Positions 1 to 6,777 are shown, counted from the stretch's first letter. The stretch: DNA of 8,136 bases from Alphaproteobacteria bacterium (GCA_003250275.1 QKGW01000433.1:1-8136); one strand, 5' to 3'. The notes: generated by a model not told the origin, from the sequence alone. Translations and numbers: made by a program.

Positions 1-642
1 GCCGCGCTGCAACATCAGGCCCGCGCCGATCGCGACCGCCGTCACCACGCCGAGCAGCGCGAGCACCATCAGAATCGCCTGGTCGCGCACCGCGTCGGCC
101 TGCGCGACCGAAGCGGCGGCGCCCTTTTCGTTGATCGCGACCACTTTGTCGGCGTCCGCCGCGATTTCGAGCGCGAGGTCGCGCGCCGGGCCGGTGGTGA
201 GCTTGAGCGCGTCCTGGTCCTTGTCCTCCTTAGCGAGCGCGACGATCTCGCCCAGAAGCCGCGAGAACGCCTCGCGGCGCTCGACGAGGTGCTCGAACAC
301 CGCCTTCTCCTCCGCGCTCGACAGTAGCTTGCGCGACGTCGCGGTCGATTCACCGATGCGCTTCTCGTACATCTCGATGCGGTCGGCGAAGCGCTTGATG
401 TCGTCGGCGGACGACGAACTGATGAGCTGATAAAGCACCGTGCGCTGCGCCTGCATCTCGTACTGCATCTTGCGCGCGCTGTTGACGCTCGGCATCCAGT
501 TGCCGGCGAGATCGTCGGTCGCCTTGCCGAGTTGCCTGACTTCGAGTACCGAAAGCCCCCCGAGAGTCCCCACCAGCACCACGATGGCGGCGAACACCGC
601 CATCAGCTTGCGCGACAGGCGCAAGTTCTCGAACCATGTCAT
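1..642 (-). CDS. Methyl-accepting chemotaxis protein, 4-helix-bundle sensor, N-terminal 214 residues (partial)
   Basis: Membrane chemoreceptor that would report periplasmic ligands to CheA/CheW. The frame is open from an ATG at 642-640 to the window edge, giving 214 codons with no stop. The product begins MTWFENLRLSRKLMAVFA, a typical receptor start: a short basic amphipathic lead into TM1 (about residues 13-33). A mostly helical periplasmic stretch follows (about 34-187) with the WMPSVNSARK and TVLYQLI type sequences of 4HB_MCP sensors, then TM2 (about 189-211) ending in LQRG. HAMP and signalling domains must lie beyond the edge. The start is supported by GAGGAG (655-650) seven bases upstream; an ATG just upstream in another frame stops at once. 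It is on the same strand as the SAM hydrolase gene and 124 bases downstream of it, so it may be cotranscribed or have its own promoter. The family is clear; the ligand is unknown. A plain 4HB sensor kinase cannot be fully excluded without the C-terminus. Confidence 0.88.
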   Translation of the reverse strand, partial: MTWFENLRLSRKLMAVFAAIVVLVGTLGGLSVLEVRQLGKATDDLAGNWMPSVNSARKMQYEMQAQRTVLYQLISSSSADDIKRFADRIEMYEKRIGESTATSRKLLSSAEEKAVFEHLVERREAFSRLLGEIVALAKEDKDQDALKLTTGPARDLALEIAADADKVVAINEKGAAASVAQADAVRDQAILMVLALLGVVTAVAIGAGLMLQRG

Positions 643-766
643 CTCATCGCTCCTCGATGCAATCGGCACGGTTTCGCCCCCCAACGGGAAACCGCCCATG
701 GGGCTCATATCATCCGAAGCGTAGATTCCGAAACGGAAAATCACGCATTTGGAGTATTTGTCGAAA

Positions 767-1534
767 TTACGCCCGGATCCGCACCGGCGTTCCCACGGCG
801 GCGGAGAATCGCCGCGCGGCGCTGCCCTGGTTGACCGCGATCTCAAGCAAACCATTGGCATTCGCATACCAGAACGGCTCTCCGGGCGGCACCGCCTCGA
901 ACCGGGGCGCGTACCCGAACACCTCTCCGGCGATCTCCAGACGCGCCTCGCGCGGCACCGACGATGCCCGCATTCCGATCATCAAGTTGCCGAACGGATC
1001 GACCAGCACAACCCGGACGGCGGGATCGGCGATTCCGTGCGCGAGGTCGGCGAGCGCCAGCGGGCTCGCCGGTTCGGGCGGAACGCCGCTGCGGGCGAGC
1101 CGCCCGGCGATCGGCGCGAACACGTCACGCCCATGAAACGTCTGGGAAATCTCGCCCTCCGGCAGCCAGTCGACGCGCCAGGCGCGGCAGGCGGCGGCGC
1201 GCACCGCGACGATCGCGAGCAGGCCGTTGTCGGGCGCGACGAACCACAAGCCGTCGGCTTGCACCACCGCCACGCCGCGCGCGCCGCCGACGCCCGGATC
1301 GACCACCGCCTCGACCACGCTGCCGCGCGGCAGGCGGCGGGTGAAGGCATGGAGCAGGTGCGCTCCGGCCTCGACGTCGAACGCGGGCGATTGCGAGAAC
1401 AACTCGATGCGCGGCACCGTGGGGGCTTCCGCGGCCCACACCGCCATCACCTGGCCGACGTAGGGCCCGGTGGTGCCGAAATCGGAGAACAGGGCGAGCA
1501 GCGGCGCGCGATCACGATCCAAGGTCGTCCTCAT
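767..1534 (-). CDS. SAM hydroxide adenosyltransferase (S-adenosylmethionine hydrolase, DUF62 family)
   Basis: Predicted cytosolic enzyme that splits S-adenosylmethionine with water to adenosine and methionine. The 255 residues match the DUF62/SAM_adeno_trans family along their length: FSDFGTTGPYVGQ at 16-28, VVDPGVGGAR at 77-86, FVAPDNGLL at 98-106, FHGRDVFAP at 133-141. The smaller C-terminal domain has DPFGN at 179-183 and NANGLLEIAVNQG at 225-237. The family's Asp-Arg-His water-activating triad appears intact as Asp79, Arg86 and His134; the Asp-Arg spacing of seven matches characterised members. This favours hydrolase over the related fluorinase/chlorinase enzymes. The gene overlaps the end of the upstream dehydrogenase by 23 bases, implying translational coupling. 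The ATG at 1534 lacks a clear Shine-Dalgarno. A TTG at 1522, four codons in, has GAGGA five bases upstream and is an alternative start that leaves all motifs intact. Family assignment is firm; why a cell hydrolyses SAM here is not known. Confidence 0.93.
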   Translation of the reverse strand: MRTTLDRDRAPLLALFSDFGTTGPYVGQVMAVWAAEAPTVPRIELFSQSPAFDVEAGAHLLHAFTRRLPRGSVVEAVVDPGVGGARGVAVVQADGLWFVAPDNGLLAIVAVRAAACRAWRVDWLPEGEISQTFHGRDVFAPIAGRLARSGVPPEPASPLALADLAHGIADPAVRVVLVDPFGNLMIGMRASSVPREARLEIAGEVFGYAPRFEAVPPGEPFWYANANGLLEIAVNQGSAARRFSAAVGTPVRIRA

Positions 1535-2402
1535 AGAGCCGCGACAGCGCCTGGGTGCCGTCCGTGCCGTAGCCGAGCGCGGTCAGCTCCTCGAAGCGCG
1601 ATTTCGAAAGATCGAGCGCGGGAAGGTCGAGGCCCATCGCCGCGGCTTCCTCGATCGCGATGCCCATGTCCTTGAGGAAATGGTGGACGTGGGAGCCCGC
1701 GGCGTAATCACCCGCAATCATCTTGGGCGCCTGCACCGAGAGCAGCGGGCTCGCCGCCGAGCCGGCGCCGAGGACCTCCAGCACCGCGGCGGGTTCGAGG
1801 CCGCTGCGCTTGACGTAGGCGACGCTCTCGGCGATCCCCATCAGCATCGCGGCGACGAGGATCTGGTTGGCCGCCTTGGCGTGCTGCCCCGCGCCCGCCG
1901 GGCCGAGATGGCGGATCGTCCGCCCCATCGCCTCGAACAGCGGCATCGCGCGCGCGACCTCTTCCGCCGCACCGCCGACCATGATCGCGAGCCGCGCGTC
2001 CTTGGCCCCCGCCTCGCCGCCCGAGACCGGCGCGTCCAGCGACGCGACGCCGCGCAGGCGCGCCGAATCCGCGATCAGCCGCGCGAGCGACGGGTTCGAG
2101 GTGGTCATGTCGATCAGCAGCGTGCCCGGCCGCGCGTTGGCGATCAGCCCAGTTTCGCCGAGGTAGACCTGCCGCACGTCGACGGGATAACCGACGATGG
2201 TGATCACCGCGTCGCACGCGGCGACGAGGTCCGCCACGGTATCGTGCCACACCGCGCCGCGCGCGATCAGCGGCTCCGCCTTGGCGCGGGTGCGGTTGTG
2301 CACGTGGAGCGCGTAGCCCGCCTGTTGGATGTGGCCGGCCATGTTGCCGCCCATGATGCCGAGCCCGATGAAACCGACGGCGCGGATCGTCCCGCCTAGC
2401 AT
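1512..2402 (-). CDS. Beta-hydroxyacid dehydrogenase, 3-hydroxyisobutyrate dehydrogenase / tartronate semialdehyde reductase family
   Basis: Predicted cytosolic NADP(H)-dependent oxidoreductase that interconverts a small beta-hydroxyacid and its semialdehyde or keto form. At 296 residues it has normal family length. An N-terminal Rossmann domain opens with GFIGLGIMGGNM (10-21). NRT at 36-38, after the second strand, is the pattern usually linked to NADP rather than NAD. The substrate signature DAPVSGGEAGA starts at Asp123, with Ser127 in the SGG loop. The all-helical C-terminal domain carries GAGQHAKAANQ with the catalytic Lys at 176 and Asn at 179, followed by the conserved KD pair at 244-245. 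All key residues are present, so it should be active. The ATG at 2402 has weak purine-rich support (AGG five bases upstream, and a G-run further out). It is the first gene of a minus-strand group with the SAM hydrolase. Substrate within the family (3-hydroxyisobutyrate, tartronate semialdehyde, succinic semialdehyde or another) cannot be fixed by eye. Confidence 0.93.
   Translation of the reverse strand: MLGGTIRAVGFIGLGIMGGNMAGHIQQAGYALHVHNRTRAKAEPLIARGAVWHDTVADLVAACDAVITIVGYPVDVRQVYLGETGLIANARPGTLLIDMTTSNPSLARLIADSARLRGVASLDAPVSGGEAGAKDARLAIMVGGAAEEVARAMPLFEAMGRTIRHLGPAGAGQHAKAANQILVAAMLMGIAESVAYVKRSGLEPAAVLEVLGAGSAASPLLSVQAPKMIAGDYAAGSHVHHFLKDMGIAIEEAAAMGLDLPALDLSKSRFEELTALGYGTDGTQALSRLYEDDLGS
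1528..1532 (-). promoter_or_regulatory. Possible ribosome binding site for an alternative TTG start of the SAM hydrolase
   Basis: GAGGA on the minus strand lies five bases before an in-frame TTG at 1522-1520. The annotated ATG at 1534 has no comparable purine run upstream. If TTG is the true start, the protein is 251 residues and the overlap with the dehydrogenase falls to 11 bases. Confidence 0.35.
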
Positions 2403-2650
2403 ACCGACCTATCCCCCCTGCAAAAGTGTGGTAACTGCCCTCTCGACAATGGGGGCTCATCGGGTCGGCGACAAGACGCCGTCAACCGCTTCCCGAACAT
2501 CAGAAAATCTTCATACGCCAAGATCTCCGCGACCCCGCGCAAGGAATTCGGGCACGCGCGGCGGCGACAACTTACTCGTGCAAAAAAGTGCTTCCCGTCG
2601 CGCGCATCCGGAGGGATGATCGAAAGATATCCGCCAGTTGAACCATGGCC

Positions 2651-2678
2651 GCGCGGCCTCTCCCGGCCAGGGTCGCGC
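2651..2678 (+). other. Stable hairpin in the leader of the diguanylate cyclase gene
   Basis: GCGCGGCC (2651-2658) can pair with GGTCGCGC (2671-2678) as eight pairs including one G-U, around a 12-base loop. It ends 25 bases before the ATG at 2704. No T-run follows, so it is not an intrinsic terminator. The overlapping bases 2647-2658 also form a perfect 12-base palindrome. High local GC makes chance structure possible. Confidence 0.3.
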
Positions 2679-2694
2679 AACCCGCGGGGGAAAC

Positions 2695-2700
2695 GAGGGA
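2695..2700 (+). promoter_or_regulatory. Ribosome binding site of the diguanylate cyclase gene
   Basis: GAGGGA, with its GAGG core ending five bases before ATG 2704. This supports 2704 over the in-frame ATG 22 codons upstream (2638), which has no such site and would add a low-complexity Gly/Arg/Ala stretch covering the leader hairpin. Confidence 0.55.
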
Positions 2701-2703
2701 ATC

Positions 2704-3666
2704 ATGAGCGAGATCGCCACGATGCCGGACGCACCGGCAACGGCGCCCGATCCCGACGAGACCGTCGCCGCGCTGCTCGCGGAGCGCCAGAGCCTCGTCC
2801 GCGCCAACCGGATGCTCGCTGCGCGCGTCGACGCGCTGATGAACGTCCACCACGCGGCGATCCTCATCCTCGACCCCGAAACCGGCGACATCCTCGACGC
2901 CAACGACGCGGCGGTGCGCCGCTACGCCCGCAGCCGCACCGAGCTGCTCACCCGCAACATCCGCGAGATCAACACCCTGAGCCAGGCCGAGATCGCGAAG
3001 CGGGTCCGCCTCGCGGTGTCGGCGCGGCGGCATCACTTCGAGTTCGGCCACCGCCTCGCCGACGGCACGGTGCAGGAGGTCGACGTCTACAGCGGGCCGA
3101 TCCTCTACGACGGCAAGGTCGCGCTGATCTCGTTCATCCACGACGCGACGCGGCGCAAGACCCTCGAACGCAAGCTCAAGACGATCGCAAGCACGGATTC
3201 TCTCACCGGAGCCTGCAACCGGCGGAAATTCCTCTCGATTCTTCACCAGGAGTTCCGCCGCGCGCGGCAGGCGCGCACGCCGCTCGCGTTCGCGATGCTC
3301 GACCTCGACCATTTCAAGCTGATCAACGACACCCATGGCCACGCGGTCGGCGACGCGGTGCTCAAGGGCTTCGCCGCGGCCTGCCGCCGCCGGATGCGCG
3401 AATGCGACTGCTTCGGCCGCCTCGGCGGCGAGGAGTTCGGCATCCTGATGCCCGCGACCGCCCTCGGCGACGCCGGACGCGCGCTCGAACGCCTGATCGA
3501 CGCCACGCGCCGGCACGCGGCGTCCGCCGTCGGTGCGACGGTCAGCATCGGCCTCACCGCGATTTCCGAGGGCGACGACACCGAAAATCCCCTCCTCCGC
3601 CGCGCCGACGCCGCCCTCTATCTCGCCAAGGCCAACGGGCGCGACCGCATCGAAATCCTCCCGTAG
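2704..3666 (+). CDS. PAS-GGDEF diguanylate cyclase, cytosolic
   Basis: Predicted to make cyclic di-GMP from two GTP under control of a PAS sensor. The 320 residues contain no membrane segment. A helical, Leu/Ala/Arg-rich N-terminus (about 17-45) could form a coiled coil. It is followed by a PAS domain (about 46-147) that closes with the usual D-A-T linker (147-149) and a signalling helix. The GGDEF domain (about 161-320) opens with DSLTG at 165-169, contains the metal/GTP-binding DLDHFKLINDTHGH stretch, and has GGEEF at 241-245, an active A-site variant. RECD at 232-235, exactly five residues before GGEEF, fits the RxxD inhibitory site, so product inhibition is expected. No EAL domain follows. 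The start is set by the ribosome site just upstream. It is divergent from the dehydrogenase and 149 bases before dctP. It may adjust motility or attachment to a signal related to the flanking receptors and transporter; that link is inference. The PAS ligand or cofactor is unknown. Confidence 0.93.
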   Translation: MSEIATMPDAPATAPDPDETVAALLAERQSLVRANRMLAARVDALMNVHHAAILILDPETGDILDANDAAVRRYARSRTELLTRNIREINTLSQAEIAKRVRLAVSARRHHFEFGHRLADGTVQEVDVYSGPILYDGKVALISFIHDATRRKTLERKLKTIASTDSLTGACNRRKFLSILHQEFRRARQARTPLAFAMLDLDHFKLINDTHGHAVGDAVLKGFAAACRRRMRECDCFGRLGGEEFGILMPATALGDAGRALERLIDATRRHAASAVGATVSIGLTAISEGDDTENPLLRRADAALYLAKANGRDRIEILP

Positions 3667-3815
3667 GGGAATCTCGAAACTTTTAGATAAATACGGCCTA
3701 GTCCACGGTTGAATATTTCCTTTTCCTGGGGCAAAAAGAACGTCCGCTGCTTGTCGGCGAAACAGTTTATCGATGCGGCCGCGAAACGAAGCCGCGCCTC
3801 AGGAGGACTTCCCGT
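3667..3815 (+). promoter_or_regulatory. AT-richer upstream region of the TRAP operon
   Basis: The 149 bases between the diguanylate cyclase stop and dctP are markedly richer in A/T than the flanking genes, mainly 3670-3740, as expected of a promoter region. I cannot name a convincing sigma-70 pair: TTGAAT at 3709-3714 has only an A-run at the -10 distance, and I see no -24/-12 sigma-54 element. No terminator with a T-run follows the cyclase, so some read-through into dctP is possible. The dctP ribosome site AGGAGG lies at 3801-3806, nine bases before its ATG. Confidence 0.4.
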
Positions 3816-4832
3816 ATGCACCATTTCCGCAAGCTCGCCGTCGCGGCAATTGCCGCGATCGCCGCACCGTGTTTCGCGGCGCCCGCGATCGCCGCCGAAT
3901 ACAAATCCGAGTACACCGTGTCGACCGTGCTGCCCGCGCCGTTCCCGTGGGGCATCGCCGCCGACAAGTGGGTGGAGCTGGTCAAGGAGCGTTCGCAGGG
4001 CCGTATCAATCTGAAGATCTATTCGAACTCCCAGCTGGTCTCGGGCGACCAGACCAAGGAGTTCGCGGCGATGCGTCAGGGCATCATCGACATGGCAGTC
4101 GGCTCGACCATCAACTGGTCGCCGCAGGTCAAGGAACTCAACATCTTCTCGATGCCGTTCCTGATGCCCGACTACGCCGCGATGGACCGCATCACCCAGG
4201 GCCCGGTCGGCAAGGAACTCTTCGCGATCCTGCGCAAGCGCGGCGTCGAGCCGCTCGGCTGGGCGGAGAACGGCTTCCGCCAGGTGACCAACTCGAAGCA
4301 CGAGATCCACACGCCGGACGACCTCGCCGGCCTCAAGATCCGCGTCGTCGGCTCGCCGCTCTACAACGACATCTTCACCGCGCTCGGCGCCAACCCGACG
4401 CAGATGAGCTGGGCCGACGCCAAGCCCGCGCTCACCACCAAGGCGGTGGACGGCCAGGAGAACCCGATTTCGGTGTTCAAGATCGCCAAGATCGCGACCG
4501 TCGGCCAGCAGTACATGACCCGCTGGAACTACGTGAACGACCCGTTGATCTTCGCGGTCAACAAGCGGGTGTGGGAGAGCTTCACCCCCGAGGACCAGAA
4601 GCTCCTGCGTCAGGCGGCGATCGACGCCGGCGCGGTCGGCATCAAGGCCTCGCGCGAGGGCGACGAAGCGGCGCTCAAGGAGATCAAGGCCGAGGGCGTC
4701 ACCATCACCGAGCTCACCCCGCAGGAGCGCGAAGCGTTCGTGAAGAAGACCCGCGGCGTCTACGCCGAGTGGGCGAAGAAGATCGGCCCGGACCTCGTGA
4801 AGGCCGCCGAACAGGCCGTTGCCCAGAAGTAA
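3816..4832 (+). CDS. dctP: TRAP transporter periplasmic solute-binding protein, DctP family
   Basis: Exported binding protein that captures an anionic substrate, usually a small carboxylate, in the periplasm and hands it to the DctQM membrane pair. The 338 residues begin with MHHFRK, a hydrophobic Ala-rich signal core and an AIA-A cleavage site near residue 27. The mature part has the DctP fold signatures: DLAGLKIRV at 169-177, whose Arg176 aligns with the carboxylate-binding arginine of the family, and VDGQENP at 211-217, which also occurs in sialic-acid and dicarboxylate binders. The start is unambiguous, with AGGAGG nine bases upstream. It is first in a tight operon, with the dctQ start 22 bases past its stop. 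The adjacent oxidoreductase and Cache receptor suggest a small organic acid, but the ligand cannot be read from sequence. The symbol denotes the family, not proof of C4-dicarboxylate specificity. Confidence 0.95.
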   Translation: MHHFRKLAVAAIAAIAAPCFAAPAIAAEYKSEYTVSTVLPAPFPWGIAADKWVELVKERSQGRINLKIYSNSQLVSGDQTKEFAAMRQGIIDMAVGSTINWSPQVKELNIFSMPFLMPDYAAMDRITQGPVGKELFAILRKRGVEPLGWAENGFRQVTNSKHEIHTPDDLAGLKIRVVGSPLYNDIFTALGANPTQMSWADAKPALTTKAVDGQENPISVFKIAKIATVGQQYMTRWNYVNDPLIFAVNKRVWESFTPEDQKLLRQAAIDAGAVGIKASREGDEAALKEIKAEGVTITELTPQEREAFVKKTRGVYAEWAKKIGPDLVKAAEQAVAQK

Positions 4833-4842
4833 ACCCAACCCC

Positions 4843-4847
4843 GGGAG
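4843..4847 (+). promoter_or_regulatory. Ribosome binding site fixing a TTG start for dctQ
   Basis: GGGAG sits seven bases before TTG 4855, in the short gap after the dctP stop. There is no ATG or GTG in this frame near the start of the conserved region, so this site decides the dctQ start. Confidence 0.6.
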
Positions 4848-4854
4848 CGTTCAG

Positions 4855-5358
4855 TTGTCTTCCAGTACGCCTGACGGCCAGCCCCCGCAAGGGGGCCGGC
4901 CGGTCCGCCTCGACGAGGCCCTCGCCGCCCTGGCCATGGCCCTGATCTGCGCGATCAGCCTCGCCAACGTGGTGGTCCGTTACCTCACCGACGTTTCGTT
5001 CGCGTTCACCGAGGAATTCTCGGTCTTCCTGCTGGTGTTCATGACGCTGGTCGGCTCGGCGGTGGCGTTCGCGACCGACGGCCACATCCGCATCGTGTTC
5101 TTCCGCAACCTGCTGTCGAAGCCGCGCCGCCGCATCCTCGACGCGGTCGCGCTGCTGCTCGCGGCGCTGCTGTTCGCGATGGTGCTCTACTACGGCGCGC
5201 TGTTCACCTGGGACGAATGGCAGTACGAGGAAACCTCGCCGGGGCTCGGCTACCCGACGTGGATCTACTCGATCTGGCTGCCGCTGCTCTCGGGCTGGAT
5301 CCTCGTGCGCATCGCCGGGCGCCTCAACCGCCTGTTCCGCCACGGGGGAGACGCCTGA
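4855..5358 (+). CDS. dctQ: TRAP transporter small permease subunit, DctQ family
   Basis: Four-helix inner-membrane subunit that pairs with DctM to form the TRAP translocation unit, driven by an ion gradient rather than ATP. From TTG 4855 it is 167 residues, normal for the family. A Pro/Gly-rich hydrophilic tail precedes TM1 (about 20-43), which ends in NVVVRY. An acidic TEEF motif at 52-55 starts TM2 (about 55-73), then the typical DGHIRI turn at 75-80, TM3 (about 93-113) and TM4 (about 132-152), and a basic C-terminus. A start at an upstream TTG (4819) would overlap dctP and lacks a ribosome site, so it is unlikely. The stop TGA shares its last base with the dctM ATG. Function by family and position is clear. 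Confidence 0.92.
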   Translation: MSSSTPDGQPPQGGRPVRLDEALAALAMALICAISLANVVVRYLTDVSFAFTEEFSVFLLVFMTLVGSAVAFATDGHIRIVFFRNLLSKPRRRILDAVALLLAALLFAMVLYYGALFTWDEWQYEETSPGLGYPTWIYSIWLPLLSGWILVRIAGRLNRLFRHGGDA

Positions 5359-6659
5359 TGGACGCCTCTCTCGCGCTGCTCCTGAGCTTCGTGGTGCTGC
5401 TCATCGCCGGCGTGCCGATCGCGGTGTCGCTCGGCCTCGCGGGCGTCGTCGGCATTCTCTGCGGCCTCGACACCTACGCCCTCGGCACCATCGGCACCAA
5501 CACCTACAACGGCGTCGCCAAGTATCCCTTGATCGCGATCCCGCTGTTCGTCCTCACCGGGATGATCTTCGAGCGCTCCGGCGTGGCGCAGAAGCTCGTC
5601 GACTTCGCCTCGGCGGTGGTCGGCCCGCGCCGCGGCGGCCTCGCCGTCGTCGCGGTTCTGGTGTGCCTCCTGATGGGCGGGATGTCGGGCTCCGGCCCGG
5701 CGGACGCCGCCGCGGTCGCCACCGTGATGATCCCCTCGATGGCCAAGGCAGGCTATCCGCGCGGCTTCTCCGCCGGCGTGATCGCCGCCTCCGCCTCGAC
5801 CGCGATTCTGATCCCGCCGTCGATCGCCTTGATCGTCTACTCGATCATGGTCCCCGGCCTCGATCTCCGCGCGCTGTTCGCCGGCGGCGTGCTGCCCGGC
5901 CTGCTCGCCGGTCTCTCGGTGATCCTGCCGACCCTCTGGCTCTCCGCGCGCTACAACTTCGGTTCGCAGGAAGACGTCGATCGGCCCCACCTCGGCAAGG
6001 CCTTCCTCTCCGCCCTGCCCGGCCTCCTCGCCCCGGTGATCATCCTCGGCGGCCTGCGCACCGGCGCGTTCACGCCCACCGAGGCGGCGGTGGTGGCGGT
6101 GGCCTACGGCCTCTTCGTCGGCCTCGTCGTCTACCGCACCCTCACCTGGAACGACATCTACCGCGCCTTCGTCGATTCCGCGCAGACCTCGGCGGTGATC
6201 CTCATCATCATGTCGCTCGCCGGCATCTTCGCCTGGGCGGGCAGCACCCTCGGCGCCTTCGACGAGGGCGCAAAGCTGATGTTCGGTCTTTCCGACAACG
6301 GCACCGTGGTGCTGCTGCTGGTGATGGTGGTGCTGCTGTTCGCGGGCATGGTGCTCGACGGCATCTCGATCTACCTCATCACCCTGCCGCTCCTGATCCC
6401 GCTGATGGACCGTTTCGGCTGGAATCCGACGTGGTTCGGCATCCTCATGGCGATGAACATCGCAATCGGCCAGTTCACCCCGCCGGTGGCGGTCAACCTG
6501 ATGGTCACCGCCAAGGTCGGCGACGTCAGCATCGAGGCGACGACCCGCTGGGTGATGTGGTTCGTGGTGTCGATGGCGCTCGCGATCGGCCTCGTCATCG
6601 CCTTCCCGGGCATCGCGCTGTGGCTGCCCGAGCAGCTCGGATACATCACCGGCGGCTGA
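5358..6659 (+). CDS. dctM: TRAP transporter large permease subunit, DctM family
   Basis: Main membrane subunit of the TRAP transporter, which carries the substrate released by DctP across the inner membrane with an ion gradient (commonly Na+). The 433 residues are almost wholly hydrophobic, with about a dozen helices. Family hallmarks are the SGSGPADAAA segment from Ser110 with the following IPSMAKAGYPRGFSAG stretch, IPPSIALIVYS, GAFTPTEAAV at 236-245, VLDGISIYLITLPLL, and GQFTPPVAVNLMV near the C-terminus. The ATG at 5358 overlaps the dctQ stop by one base (TGATG), and GGAG ends seven bases upstream, so translation is probably coupled. Longer in-frame extension into dctQ is not family-like. 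It completes dctPQM with all subunits intact. Transcription probably ends beyond 6659, as no terminator fits before the next promoter. Confidence 0.95.
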   Translation: MDASLALLLSFVVLLIAGVPIAVSLGLAGVVGILCGLDTYALGTIGTNTYNGVAKYPLIAIPLFVLTGMIFERSGVAQKLVDFASAVVGPRRGGLAVVAVLVCLLMGGMSGSGPADAAAVATVMIPSMAKAGYPRGFSAGVIAASASTAILIPPSIALIVYSIMVPGLDLRALFAGGVLPGLLAGLSVILPTLWLSARYNFGSQEDVDRPHLGKAFLSALPGLLAPVIILGGLRTGAFTPTEAAVVAVAYGLFVGLVVYRTLTWNDIYRAFVDSAQTSAVILIIMSLAGIFAWAGSTLGAFDEGAKLMFGLSDNGTVVLLLVMVVLLFAGMVLDGISIYLITLPLLIPLMDRFGWNPTWFGILMAMNIAIGQFTPPVAVNLMVTAKVGDVSIEATTRWVMWFVVSMALAIGLVIAFPGIALWLPEQLGYITGG

Positions 6660-6671
6660 ATTCCCGCAACT

Positions 6672-6701
6672 TTGAAAGGCGTACGCGACTCGATTTATGA
6701 T
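6672..6701 (+). promoter_or_regulatory. Sigma-70-like promoter for the Cache chemoreceptor
   Basis: TTGAAA (6672-6677) and TATGAT (6696-6701) are separated by 18 bases; each matches five of six consensus positions. Transcription would start near 6708, giving a leader of about 70 bases before ATG 6778. It lies just past the dctM stop, so the receptor gene can be expressed independently of the TRAP operon. Confidence 0.6.
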
Positions 6702-6730
6702 AGGATCGTGATATCGACAAAAACGGCCCT

Positions 6731-6771
6731 GCCGCCTCTCGCTGCACCGCGAATGGCGGCCTAGAGAGGTG
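6731..6771 (+). promoter_or_regulatory. Leader with two competing hairpins over the receptor ribosome site
   Basis: Fold A pairs GCCGCC (6731-6736) with GGCGGC (6755-6760) and, inside it, TCGC (6739-6742) with GCGA (6749-6752), leaving AGAGG (6765-6769) free. Fold B pairs bases 6733-6740 with 6764-6771: CCTCTC to GAGAGG plus a G-U and a C-G pair, burying AGAGG. The two share bases 6733-6740 and exclude each other. This could be a translational switch, or chance in GC-rich DNA. It matches no riboswitch class I know. Confidence 0.35.
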
Positions 6772-6777
6772 CTTCGA

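Larger units (their letters stand above)
2403..2703. other. Divergent intergenic region between the dehydrogenase and the diguanylate cyclase
   Basis: About 300 bases separate two divergently read genes, so promoters for both should lie here. I find no convincing -35/-10 pair on either strand. The best single element is TTGACG on the minus strand (2485-2480), but the bases 17-18 further on are a poor -10. The region is less GC-biased than its flanks around 2500-2530 and 2570-2590. Small open frames cross it on both strands but lack family resemblance, a good ribosome site and the codon bias of the neighbours, so I treat it as non-coding. Its right part holds an imperfect hairpin, listed separately. 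Confidence 0.5.

Noticed and set aside
767..1534. A fluorinase or chlorinase of the same superfamily
   Set aside because: The hydrolase Asp-Arg-His triad is present and length and context are those of SAM hydroxide adenosyltransferases. No halogen-metabolism gene is nearby.
1470..2399. A 309-codon plus-strand frame across the dehydrogenase
   Set aside because: Arg/His/Asp-rich shadow. The minus-strand frame has a full Rossmann motif and catalytic Lys.
2396..2680. A 94-codon minus-strand frame filling the divergent intergenic region
   Set aside because: One stretch looks faintly protein-like, but there is no good ribosome site, no known family, unbiased codon use, and it overlaps the dehydrogenase start in another frame.
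2616..3686. A plus-strand open frame longer than the diguanylate cyclase, in another frame
   Set aside because: Arg/Pro-rich out-of-frame reading of the cyclase gene. The GGDEF frame holds all recognisable domains.
3775..3795. GCGGC/GCCGC hairpin just ahead of the dctP ribosome site
   Set aside because: Only five pairs with an 11-base loop in GC-rich sequence, not reaching the ribosome site; likely chance.
3618..4838. A 406-codon open frame antisense to dctP
   Set aside because: A shadow frame of low-complexity Arg/Gly/Leu composition. It opposes a complete DctP with signal peptide and ribosome site.
6731..6760. Intrinsic terminator of the TRAP operon
   Set aside because: The hairpin has no T-run on the plus strand and lies downstream of a strong promoter for the receptor. 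It fits a leader structure better.
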